A stretch of 11,120 nt of DNA from Pseudomonadota bacterium (GTDB lineage Bacteria; Desulfobacterota; Desulfobulbia; Desulfobulbales; DAOVYS01): positions 1 to 11,120 of the forward strand of contig DAOVYS010000065.1 of the NCBI GenBank assembly GCA_030635485.1, read 5' to 3'. How positions within the stretch are numbered: the stretch's first letter is position 1; every line of letters begins with the position of its first letter. Below the pieces are notes generated by a model. That model searched no databases and had not been told where the DNA came from. It saw only the letters and a program-made list of their open reading frames with translations. Below, one piece after another: positions 1-5,731 of this stretch. Made by a program: the position numbers and the translations under genes.

Positions 1-1225
1 AGACATCCTGCCGCGTGGGAAAAGAACACAATCGAGGCTCTCCCTGTATCAACCGCATATCGACATCGACCCTTCTCTCTTTCATGTCCCGGATGACCTT
101 AAAAAAGACTTCACCTTTCAAGAAGGATCAAAAGCCGAAGAGATCCCTTTTCTTTTTTCCGAAAATAATATCTACCTGCCTGTCACAATCAAGGGGGAAA
201 CACGATGGTGGATTCTTGACAGCGGCGCCTCCAAGTCCGTCATAGATGCCGGTTATGCGAAAGAGCTTGGCCTCACGCAGGAAGGCGCCATTACGGGCTT
301 CGGCTTTGGAGACACCTTCGACCTCTCCTTTGTCCGTCTGCCCTCCTTTTCCGTCGACACCGTGCGGATGAGTCCGCAGAAAATCTTCGTATTCACGGAC
401 TTTACCGAAAACCACGGCGAGCCTCCTGCCGCCGGCATCCTGGGCTACGACTTTCTCTCACGCTTTGTAACGAAGATAGACTATGCAGAAAAGCGCATCT
501 CCTTTTATGATCCGGAATCCTTTACTTACAGAGGCAATGGAACAATTATAGACGCGCCTTTAAAATACAGGACATTCACGGCGCCGGTCCTTGTTGACGG
601 AAAATTGTCCGGCAATTGGTCGATTGATCTGGGCGCAACAGACACCCAGTTCCATTTTCAATTTGCCGAAAAAAACAACCTCTTCGACCGCCAAGGCATA
701 GAAACTGCCAGGGCCGGAATGTCAGGCATCTTTTTCAGCAGAATCGTCCAGTTTGATTCCTTTGCGATTGGTAATTTCTGCATCAAAAAACCACTTTTGA
801 CCTTTCCGCTTAAAAAGGGAAAGGGATCCAGCGCAATCGGCGAACAGGCAGGCAACATTGGAAACTCAATCCTCTCCCATTTCATTCTTTATCTTGATTA
901 TAAAAAACAGCAGATCGTGCTGGAGAAAGGAAAAAACTTCAACCGGCAGGCGCCACGGGAGAAGAGTGGCATGGTAATAGGATATACGAAAGAAGACGGT
1001 TCGCCAATGGTCTCTTTTGTTGCCAATGGGACCCCTGCCGAGGTAGCCGGATTTGTGGCAGGAGATATTATCCTGACGATCAACAAAAGAGCTATTCAAG
1101 ACTACGAGGGTGTTCCTGCTGTTAAGAAACTTCTGCTGCAGAACGCCGGAACAACCCTTTCCTTTACGGTCAGAAGAGGCCCTGCAGAAAAAGAAATAGA
1201 ACTTACCCTTCAAGAACTTTTTTAA
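1..1225 (+). CDS. Retropepsin-like aspartyl protease with C-terminal PDZ domain (5' end missing)
   Basis: The frame is open from base 2 to the TAA at 1223-1225, giving 407 visible residues, so the true start lies before the window. The first lobe has the catalytic motif LDSGAS (bases 215-232) and ends with the flap-distal motif GILGYDFLSRF, typical of the gag-polyprotein putative aspartyl protease families. A second lobe carries SIDLGAT (Asp codon 626-628) and the matching GNSILSHFILYLDY segment, so one chain appears to hold both halves that form a dimer in retroviral proteases. Visible residues ~320-407 form a PDZ domain (PAEVAGFVAGDIILTINKRA), which in exported proteases binds substrate C-termini or regulates access. 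This suggests an envelope-located protease, but the signal peptide cannot be seen. The second motif has Leu where Ser/Thr normally follows the catalytic Asp. An internal ATG at 362 is not a plausible start because it would remove the first catalytic Asp. Confidence 0.85.
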   Translation, partial: DILPRGKRTQSRLSLYQPHIDIDPSLFHVPDDLKKDFTFQEGSKAEEIPFLFSENNIYLPVTIKGETRWWILDSGASKSVIDAGYAKELGLTQEGAITGFGFGDTFDLSFVRLPSFSVDTVRMSPQKIFVFTDFTENHGEPPAAGILGYDFLSRFVTKIDYAEKRISFYDPESFTYRGNGTIIDAPLKYRTFTAPVLVDGKLSGNWSIDLGATDTQFHFQFAEKNNLFDRQGIETARAGMSGIFFSRIVQFDSFAIGNFCIKKPLLTFPLKKGKGSSAIGEQAGNIGNSILSHFILYLDYKKQQIVLEKGKNFNRQAPREKSGMVIGYTKEDGSPMVSFVANGTPAEVAGFVAGDIILTINKRAIQDYEGVPAVKKLLLQNAGTTLSFTVRRGPAEKEIELTLQELF

Positions 1226-1259
1226 TCACGGGTTGTTTTACAACGTACAAAACTGTTAC

Positions 1260-1461
1260 TTAGGGTGCGTGTAAGAATAAATTCGCATTTTGAGGAGTGC
1301 AATGTGACAGAGATCGAAGTCTACGCTTACCTGTGGCAAGCTGAGCTTGCGAAACCGCAGGAATAGCAGCGCTCTTTTGAGGATTTCGCAAGCGAAGATC
1401 GCCGCAAGATCTGTTACAGTGTGCCCTCTAAAATGTGAATTTATTCTTGCGAGTGCCCTTA
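1260..1461. repeat. ~200 bp imperfect inverted-repeat (MITE-like) element
   Basis: The two ends are reverse complements over about 55 bases. The left arm starts at 1260 (TTAGGG...), the right arm ends at 1461 (...GCCCTTA), and both contain an exact AAGAATAAATTC block (1273-1284 and its complement at ~1435-1446). Matching continues inward through CATTTT, GAGG and GTGACAGA/TCTGTTAC. The middle holds a short near-palindrome, GCAAGCTGAGCTTGC. There is no room for a transposase, so this is a non-autonomous palindromic element or a decayed insertion-sequence pair of ends. I see no convincing target-site duplication. The family is unknown to me. Confidence 0.6.
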
Positions 1462-1646
1462 TTTTCGCTATCTGTTTTTTTAACTCATCCCGTCCCCATG
1501 TAGGTTTTATGCAGAAGATGGTCATCGTCAGCCTGCTGGAGTTTCCCCGGAATAACTCAAGGGGGTACTGAAAAGAGTGCCCGCCAGGGTACACATCCGG
1601 AGCGCCCCGCAGGAAGTGCCCTTGGGGTGCACTGCTGAGCAGTTAC
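1462..1646. repeat. Non-coding stretch with a cluster of GTGCCC/GGGT-CAC hairpins
   Basis: No gene is supported here. Two related short hairpins lie close together: GTGCCC-GCCA-GGG(TA)CAC at 1577-1594 and AGTGCCC-TTG-GGG(TG)CACT at 1615-1633. They are followed by CTGCTGAGCAG (1632-1642) and a terminal AGCAGTTAC. The last part resembles the right end of the element at 10700-10852 (both have GTGCA...CTGA/G..CAGTTAC), so it may be a decayed relative. A minus-strand frame through this area reads KPTWGRDELKKQIAKI, which looks protein-like. It runs straight into the inverted repeat next door and I do not recognise it. Confidence 0.35.
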
Positions 1647-1695
1647 AGGATGGAGGTTTCTGAAACTTGACATCCTCCCGCAAAAATCTTACAAT
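1647..1695 (+). promoter_or_regulatory. vapBC promoter with overlapping palindromic operator
   Basis: A perfect -35 TTGACA (1667-1672), a 17-base spacer and -10 TACAAT (1690-1695) form a near-consensus sigma-70 promoter, with initiation expected near 1702. A hyphenated palindrome covers 1647-1676: outer arms AGGATG (1647-1652) and CATCCT (1671-1676), inner arms GTTTC (1656-1660) and GAAAC (1662-1666) around T1661. The right half overlaps the -35 box, as expected for repression by the VapB-VapC complex. The repressor assignment is inference from position and from the usual conditional autoregulation of such pairs. Confidence 0.7.
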
Positions 1696-1726
1696 AATTG
1701 CATCGATCAGCAAAAAGGAGAATACC

Positions 1727-1936
1727 ATGCAAACGACTATCTCGAGCAAATATCAAGTAGTCATCCCCAAACCGGTCAGAGAGCATCTTAACCTCAAGCC
1801 GAAGCAAAAACTGACAGTCATAGAAAAGGACAAGATGCTCATCCTCATTCCGCACGCCTCTCTTGATGAGTTAAGAGGCATTGCTGCTGGCGCTAAAATC
1901 GATAACCACCGCGAAAAGAAGGATCGTTTTACATGA
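1727..1936 (+). CDS. vapB: AbrB/MazE-fold antitoxin of a VapBC pair
   Basis: This 69-residue protein has an N-terminal SpoVT/AbrB swapped-hairpin DNA-binding domain: residues 4-45 read TISSKYQVVIPKPVREHLNL then PKQKLTVIEKDKMLILIP, the standard two-turn pattern. The charged tail (residues ~46-69, LDELRG...DNHREKKDRFT) is the kind of flexible segment that wraps and blocks a PIN toxin. The start is set by an AAGGAG ribosome site at 1715-1720, six bases ahead of the ATG. A longer in-frame reading back to 1667 would run through the promoter. Its TGA overlaps the toxin ATG (ATGA at 1933-1936), showing translational coupling. It should neutralise the toxin and, with it, repress the promoter just upstream. 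Confidence 0.9.
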   Translation: MQTTISSKYQVVIPKPVREHLNLKPKQKLTVIEKDKMLILIPHASLDELRGIAAGAKIDNHREKKDRFT

Positions 1937-2307
1937 TCATTGTTGACTCTTGCGGCTGGCTGGAATGGTTTACTGACGGCAAGCTGGCCGACAAATATAA
2001 AGAGTATCTTGCGGCCCCAGACAACCTCCTGATGCCTGCGATCATTCTTTACGAGGTCTATAAGGTCCTCAAGAGAGAGGCTGGCGAAGAAAAGGCGCTG
2101 CTTGCTGCCGGGTATATGCAAAACTCTCCGGTGGTCCCACTTGATGACACCCTTGCGCTCGCTGCTGCGGATATTGCCCTACAGGAAAAATTAGCCATGG
2201 CAGACGCCATAATCGTGGCTATATCACGAGCCCATAATTGCAGAATCATCACTTCGGATGCGGATCTCAAAAATCAAGTCAACGTGGAGTACATCCCGAA
2301 GAAATAG
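1933..2307 (+). CDS. vapC: VapC-type PIN-domain ribonuclease toxin
   Basis: This 124-residue PIN-domain protein has the usual VapC length. The four metal-binding acidic residues are all present: D5 in IIVDSCGWLEW, E41 in ILYEVYKVLK, D91 in AMADAIIVAIS and D109 in IITSDADLK. PIN toxins are Mg2+-dependent endoribonucleases that cut tRNA, rRNA or mRNA and stop growth when the antitoxin is lost. With an intact active site and reading frame, this toxin is probably functional. It starts inside the stop codon of the antitoxin gene (ATGA) and has no separate ribosome site, so it relies on coupled translation. The specific RNA target cannot be predicted from sequence. Confidence 0.92.
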   Translation: MIIVDSCGWLEWFTDGKLADKYKEYLAAPDNLLMPAIILYEVYKVLKREAGEEKALLAAGYMQNSPVVPLDDTLALAAADIALQEKLAMADAIIVAISRAHNCRIITSDADLKNQVNVEYIPKK

Positions 2308-2342
2308 CATCTCTTCTAAGTTCATACTCTTACTTGAAACAA

Positions 2343-2372
2343 TTGGCACCTGTACTTATAGTTTGCGATAAT
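2343..2372 (+). promoter_or_regulatory. Candidate sigma-70 promoter of the nucleotidyltransferase-TPM-LemA cluster
   Basis: TTGGCA (2343-2348), an 18-base spacer and GATAAT (2367-2372) lie about 40 bases before the GTG start at 2411. It is the best -35/-10 match in the 103-base gap after vapC. It is predicted by eye only. Confidence 0.45.
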
Positions 2373-2410
2373 TATCAATCAAAAGGGTAACTACTGCAGG
2401 GGAAAACATT

Positions 2411-3157
2411 GTGACAACATTAAATCTGGCAAAACTACATCCAAAAGCCTCTGAAAGGATACAACCGTTTTTTGAACAAATCCTTTCTGAACATCAGGCA
2501 AAGATACACTCCCTGGTTGTCACAGGCTCTGCGATTACTGAAGATTTTGACAACAAAAAATCCGATGTAAATTCAATAATCGTTTTAAAAGACATGGATC
2601 TGAGGTTTTTAGAGGCGATTGCCCCGCTTGGTAAAAAATATGGCAAGCAGAAGGTCGGTGCTCCACTTATCATGACCCCTGAATACATTACCGGCTCACT
2701 TGATGTTTTCCCCATCGAGTTTTTGAACTTCAAACTCATTCATCACACTGCACTTGGAGAGGAGATTCTTGACAAGATAGAGTTACGTGCCCGTGATCTC
2801 AGGCACCAATGTGAGTGGGAGATAAAAACCAAGTTGATCGGCTTGCGGCAGGGATATCTTTCAGCGCAGGCTGACCGGCGGTTGTTGTCTGAAAACTTCG
2901 GCGTCATAATAACCGGCGCCATTCCTCTCTTTCGGGGGATTGTCTTTTTACTGCAGAACCAGACACCGATACCGCAAAATGCGGTCATTAAAGCTCTGTC
3001 AGAGGCAGTGGACATTGACACCAGTGTTTTTTCTACCGCCCTGCAAGTGAAACAGAAGATAATCAAGCCATCTATCGATGAGTTTTATCAAATATTTGAA
3101 AACTACTATGCAGCGCTTGAAAAATTGGGAAGAATAGTTAATGAGATTACGATTTAA
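2411..3157 (+). CDS. Nucleotidyltransferase-fold protein with altered catalytic motif
   Basis: The protein has 248 residues. Residues ~33-59 read SLVVTGSAITEDFDNKKSDV then NSIIVL, the GS-x(n)-DxD helix-strand pattern of the DNA polymerase beta/MNT nucleotidyltransferase superfamily. The second acidic residue is replaced by Asn (D52-V-N54). A possible third acidic position is D98 or E103 in SLDVFPIEFLNFK. The rest is largely helical, with a hydrophobic stretch near residues 164-181. The start is a GTG at 2411, behind an AGGGGA ribosome site (2398-2403). The gene overlaps the following TPM gene by 17 bases, which implies co-transcription. The missing Asp makes transferase activity uncertain; it may bind nucleotide or act as a scaffold. 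The substrate is unknown. Confidence 0.7.
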   Translation: MTTLNLAKLHPKASERIQPFFEQILSEHQAKIHSLVVTGSAITEDFDNKKSDVNSIIVLKDMDLRFLEAIAPLGKKYGKQKVGAPLIMTPEYITGSLDVFPIEFLNFKLIHHTALGEEILDKIELRARDLRHQCEWEIKTKLIGLRQGYLSAQADRRLLSENFGVIITGAIPLFRGIVFLLQNQTPIPQNAVIKALSEAVDIDTSVFSTALQVKQKIIKPSIDEFYQIFENYYAALEKLGRIVNEITI

Positions 3158-3908
3158 GCTTTTTATCCCGCTGCTCCTTGTGCTGGTTGCTTTTGCGCCC
3201 GCCGGTGCGGCGGTCAAGGTCCCAGCCCAACCGCGCAACTATGTGGTGGATCTGGCCGGGATTGTTGACAGCAATGCCGAGGCCTCGCTCAACACATATC
3301 TCAAAGAGCTGGAGCTGAAAACCACGGCCCAGGTGGTGGTGCTCACCATTCTCTCGCTGGAGGGTGAGGCCCTGGAAGAGCTTTCCCTCCGGCTGGCCCA
3401 TGACCAATGGAAACTCGGCCAACAGGGCAAGGACAACGGCTTGTTGCTGTTGATTGCCACACAGGACAGAAAATACAGGTTTGAGGTTGGCTATGGCCTG
3501 GAGGCGATACTGCCGGACAGCCTGGTCGGCTCCATCGGGCGGCAATACTTGGTGCCCTATTTTAAAAAGGGCGACTACTCCACCGGCATCCTCACCTCGA
3601 CCCTTGCGGTCATAAATATCATAGCAACTGATGCCGGCGTGACCCTGGGTGATCTTCCCAGGGTGGACGTCCGCCGGGGCAACAGAAATGCGGACCGGAA
3701 AGAGCTTACCCCCATGGGTACATTCTTTTCCCTGCTCTTTTTTATAGGTATGATTTATTTAGTTATAAGGCATCCGCGCCTGGCATTTTTTCTGCTCATT
3801 ATGAGTATGTCGGGTGGCGGAAGAAGGTCCGGCTGGAGCGGTGGTGGTGGTTTTGGCGGCGGTGGCGGCGGCGGTTTTGGCGGCGGTGGCGCTTCAGGCG
3901 GCTGGTAA
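3141..3908 (+). CDS. TPM-domain (YgcG-like) membrane protein with Gly-rich tail
   Basis: The protein has 255 residues. Residues 1-24 are a signal peptide (RLRFKLFIPLLLVLVAFAPA, cleavage probably after AGAA). The TPM domain spans ~32-165, with the family's signature segments WKLGQQGKDNGLLLLIATQD and KYRFEVGYGLEAILPDS. Residues ~193-222 form one or two membrane segments split by the basic RHPR. The tail (~225-255) is almost all Gly with Phe, Ser and Trp, as in many YgcG homologues. TPM domains have been linked to phosphatase activity in plant thylakoids, but the bacterial role is unsettled. These proteins often sit beside LemA, as here. The ATG at 3141 has GGGAAGA seven bases upstream and lies inside the end of the preceding gene, suggesting coupling. 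Its TAA is the first three bases of the inverted-repeat element that follows. Confidence 0.85.
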   Translation: MRLRFKLFIPLLLVLVAFAPAGAAVKVPAQPRNYVVDLAGIVDSNAEASLNTYLKELELKTTAQVVVLTILSLEGEALEELSLRLAHDQWKLGQQGKDNGLLLLIATQDRKYRFEVGYGLEAILPDSLVGSIGRQYLVPYFKKGDYSTGILTSTLAVINIIATDAGVTLGDLPRVDVRRGNRNADRKELTPMGTFFSLLFFIGMIYLVIRHPRLAFFLLIMSMSGGGRRSGWSGGGGFGGGGGGGFGGGGASGGW

Positions 3909-4071
3909 TTATTGATGGCGTCGTAAAAAGTCCGATCTCCTGCGTTGTAGCAATTTTTCAGGCACTCGGCATACCACATGTATGGCCTCGCACCTGAAAA
4001 ATCACTACGCCTTGTATATCGAACTTTTTACTTAGCCATCCCATGACTTTTTACGAGAGCATCAATTATTA
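3906..4071. repeat. MITE-like nested palindrome between the TPM and LemA genes
   Basis: The outer ends are near-perfect reverse complements: 3906-3932 (TAATTATTGATG...GTAAAAAGTC) and 4045-4071 (GACTTTTTACGAG...CAATTATTA). Inside, the left arm (3914-3977) also pairs along its length with 3978-4040, through GATGGC...GTAAAAAGT, CGAT, GTAG and ATTTTTCAGG. The left arm can therefore form two alternative hairpins. There is no coding capacity. It supplies the stop codon of the TPM gene and would appear as a long hairpin in the TPM-LemA transcript, possibly reducing read-through to LemA. Confidence 0.7.
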
Positions 4072-4103
4072 GGAATCATTTCTTTAAACTGGAGGTTCAT
4101 TCG

Positions 4104-4679
4104 ATGTCAAAAGGACTTAAGACTGTACTGATCGTGGCAGGAATACTGCTTTTCTTAGTCTTTATTGGATTCAGGTGGTATATCGGCGGCTACAACCGGG
4201 TTGTGGCCATGGATGAAAACGTCAAAGGAAGTTGGGCTGAGGTTGAAAATCAACTGAAGAGAAGATACGATCTCATTCCAAATCTGGTGGAAACGGTCAA
4301 AGGGTATGCCTCCCACGAGAAGGAACTCTTTCAATACATTGCCGATGCCCGGACCAAATATTTCAGCGCCAAGACTGTAAAAGGTAAAATTGCCTCCTCC
4401 AATCAGTTGGAAGGCGCGCTTTCCAAGCTTCTTCTGCTACGCGAACAATACCCGCAGCTTAAGGCAAATGAATCCTATCTGAAACTACAGGACAGCTTAG
4501 AGGGAACCGAGAACAGAATAGCCGTGGCCCGCAAAAGATACAACGATTCGGTGCAGCTCATCAACACCTATATCAGAACTTTTATGGGGCGCTTTTTTGC
4601 CGGCTTTGCCGGAGTAACCAAGGCCGAATATTTCGATGTGCCGGACACCGAACAGGCCGTTCCCCAGGTAAAATTTTGA
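4104..4679 (+). CDS. lemA: LemA family membrane protein
   Basis: The protein has 191 residues, the usual LemA length. One N-terminal membrane anchor (~6-26, KTVLIVAGILLFLVFIGF) is followed by the family hallmark YNRVVAMDENVKGSWAEVEN, then QLKRRYDLIPNLVETVKGYA (residues 30-69), and a long helical-hairpin domain ending in a conserved aromatic/Pro region (GVTKAEYFDVPDTEQAVPQV). LemA proteins have an extracytoplasmic N-terminus and a helical cytoplasmic or periplasmic body. Their biochemical role is not settled, but they recur beside TPM-domain genes. The start is well supported by GGAGG at 4091-4095, eight bases before the ATG. The repeat element immediately upstream separates it from its TPM partner. 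Confidence 0.92.
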   Translation: MSKGLKTVLIVAGILLFLVFIGFRWYIGGYNRVVAMDENVKGSWAEVENQLKRRYDLIPNLVETVKGYASHEKELFQYIADARTKYFSAKTVKGKIASSNQLEGALSKLLLLREQYPQLKANESYLKLQDSLEGTENRIAVARKRYNDSVQLINTYIRTFMGRFFAGFAGVTKAEYFDVPDTEQAVPQVKF

Positions 4680-4688
4680 TGGCGTAGC

Positions 4689-4787
4689 ATGGAAAACAGG
4701 GTATTGCTAAAAATCCAAGACAAAATTAACAGCCTGATTGACTTGTTCAAGTTTTTCCGTCGTCAGAGTAGTAAGGAGAGATTCTAA
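4689..4787 (+). CDS. Possible small protein of 32 residues after lemA
   Basis: A short frame begins nine bases after the LemA stop and encodes MENRVLLKIQDKINSLIDLF followed by KFFRRQSSKERF. The pattern is an amphipathic helix with a strongly basic tail, plausible for a membrane-associating small protein. No good ribosome site precedes it, so translation would have to be coupled to LemA. It could equally be a chance frame. I do not recognise any family. Confidence 0.25.
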   Translation: MENRVLLKIQDKINSLIDLFKFFRRQSSKERF

Positions 4788-4909
4788 ACTGTCTTTAAGC
4801 ACCGAATCTAGCCACGATCAGGGCGCCCAACATACCCAAGTATAGTCGATCGCCCTGCTTGCGGCTATCTCCGACCCCTGTAATTGCTTACAAGTCAGGC
4901 GTTAGATCG
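4788..4909. other. Non-coding gap with one inverted repeat
   Basis: The only structure I see is CAGGGCG (4819-4825) paired with CGCCCTG (4851-4857) across a 25-base loop. It has no following T-run, so it is not a clear terminator. The minus-strand string GGGCGATC...GTATG.T..GCGCC here loosely resembles the interior of the element at 10700-10852, suggesting a decayed relative. No MazF-like toxin remnant follows the broken antitoxin in this direction. Confidence 0.3.
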
Positions 4910-5157
4910 TCAATTGGCAGCTTCAACCCGTGATAAGTTACGTTTCTTTTCCCAAACAGAAAATTCATCTTTGCCGACCGGTTTTCTCCCATACCCTTTC
5001 CGATGTTTGAGTTCCTGCTCCCTGACTTTGAACTGATGAATTGCCTCCCGTAAGGCCCCTCACGAGTAAAAGACGATCGCGTCGTTTTAAGTTTCTTCAC
5101 CACCTCATCCACCGCCACAACCAAATCCTCATCTATAGTCATTTGTACTCTCCGCAT
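4910..5157 (-). pseudogene. Frameshifted ribbon-helix-helix (CopG-type) antitoxin
   Basis: Reading on the minus strand from 5157, the first 33 residues are MRRVQMTIDEDLVVAVDEVV then KKLKTTRSSFTRE, a typical ribbon-helix-helix antitoxin start of the kind paired with MazF/PemK toxins. At the C-run 5056-5059 the frame breaks. Removing one base restores ALREAIHQFKVREQELKHRK then GYGRKPVGKDEFSVWEKK, matching the known layout of this family, with an in-frame TGA at 4910-4912 (about 81 residues in total). Unrepaired, the frame runs on to 4888 with unrelated sequence. An alternative start at 5142 has a GGAG site about seven bases ahead. The usual C-terminal tail (WEDEQVWGD-like) is also altered. No toxin gene follows, so this looks like an orphan remnant, though a one-base assembly error is possible. 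Confidence 0.7.
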
Positions 5158-5375
5158 AAAAATCCACATAATTTATAATTATTTTTATAGCTATAGCCAG
5201 AGAATGCAATGCTCATTGTTATACTAAAAATCAAGTATTATCGGGATGTTTTGTAACAACAACTTGAAACAACAACAGCAACGAGGCATAAATCGTTTAA
5301 GCCCCTTACCCGGTGTAAATTCAGACGTAAAAAAAGAATAATTCGGTCTTTCAAAAAAAATATACATAAAAACAC

Positions 5376-5426
5376 TTGACTCATGTTGTACCACAATGTA
5401 GCATACCGCCAACACCACAATGTGGT
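5376..5426 (+). promoter_or_regulatory. Promoter and twin ACCACAATGT operator upstream of the cytochrome gene
   Basis: TTGACT (5376-5381), a 17-base spacer and TAGCAT (5399-5404) form a good sigma-70 promoter. The ten-base ACCACAATGT occurs twice. The first copy (5390-5399) runs into the -10 box. The second (5414-5423) is part of a perfect odd palindrome ACCACA-A-TGTGGT (5414-5426). The centres are 24 bases apart, a little over two helical turns, which favours cooperative binding of a dimeric regulator just downstream of the start point, so repression is likely. The regulator is unknown. The predicted mRNA would have a leader of about 320 bases. Confidence 0.5.
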
Positions 5427-5512
5427 ATAAGAGACAAGGGTTCTCAGCTGGATTTTCCCTCCGGCGCCAGGAAGAACAAAACAAGACTTTATTGAGTGAA
5501 CGCAGAAACAGC

Positions 5513-5665
5513 GAGAAAGACGTTTAATCAGGGCGGCTGTTGTTTAACCGCATTTCTCACAAAGATCGTAAAGTGATGTTGGAAAGCGTTGTGGGTACGA
5601 ATAGCGATCCTGCGAGACTCCGACGGAGTAAACGCAATCCTTTCCGGCTTCGTAGTAGATCACTT
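5513..5665 (+). ncRNA. Candidate structured 5' leader of the cytochrome gene
   Basis: Within the long leader several stems can nest. P1 is AAGTGAT (5571-5577) with ATCACTT (5659-5665). P2 is TACGAA (5596-5601) with TTCGTA (5649-5654). P3 is TGCG (5611-5614) with CGCA (5633-5636), and it encloses the hairpin ACTCC-GAC-GGAGT (5617-5629). GGAAAG (5581-5586) could pair with CTTTCC (5640-5645) as an alternative or pseudoknot. A separate upstream stem GAGAAA/TTTCTC pairs 5513-5518 with 5553-5558. I do not recognise a known riboswitch class. These pairings were found by eye, and no folding energy or conservation has been tested. Confidence 0.35.
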
Positions 5666-5731
5666 GTAAGATATGCGGGGGAACAGCTTTTTCTTTAAAT
5701 TTCTTCAAGAATCAACGAGTAAGGAGAAGAC

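Noticed and set aside
1256..1594. Minus-strand open frame of 112 residues
   Set aside because: About half of it is the inverted-repeat element read through, there is no ribosome site, and no domain is recognisable.
3838..3900. GGC/GGT-rich tract as a possible tandem repeat array
   Set aside because: It simply encodes the glycine-rich tail common in TPM-domain proteins, with no regular DNA repeat unit.
4824..4907. Possible integron attC site (GCCCAAC ... GCGTTAGAT fits RYYYAAC ... GTTRRRY)
   Set aside because: The sequences inside the two core sites do not pair as the L''/L' arms of an attC hairpin must, and there is no integrase or cassette array.
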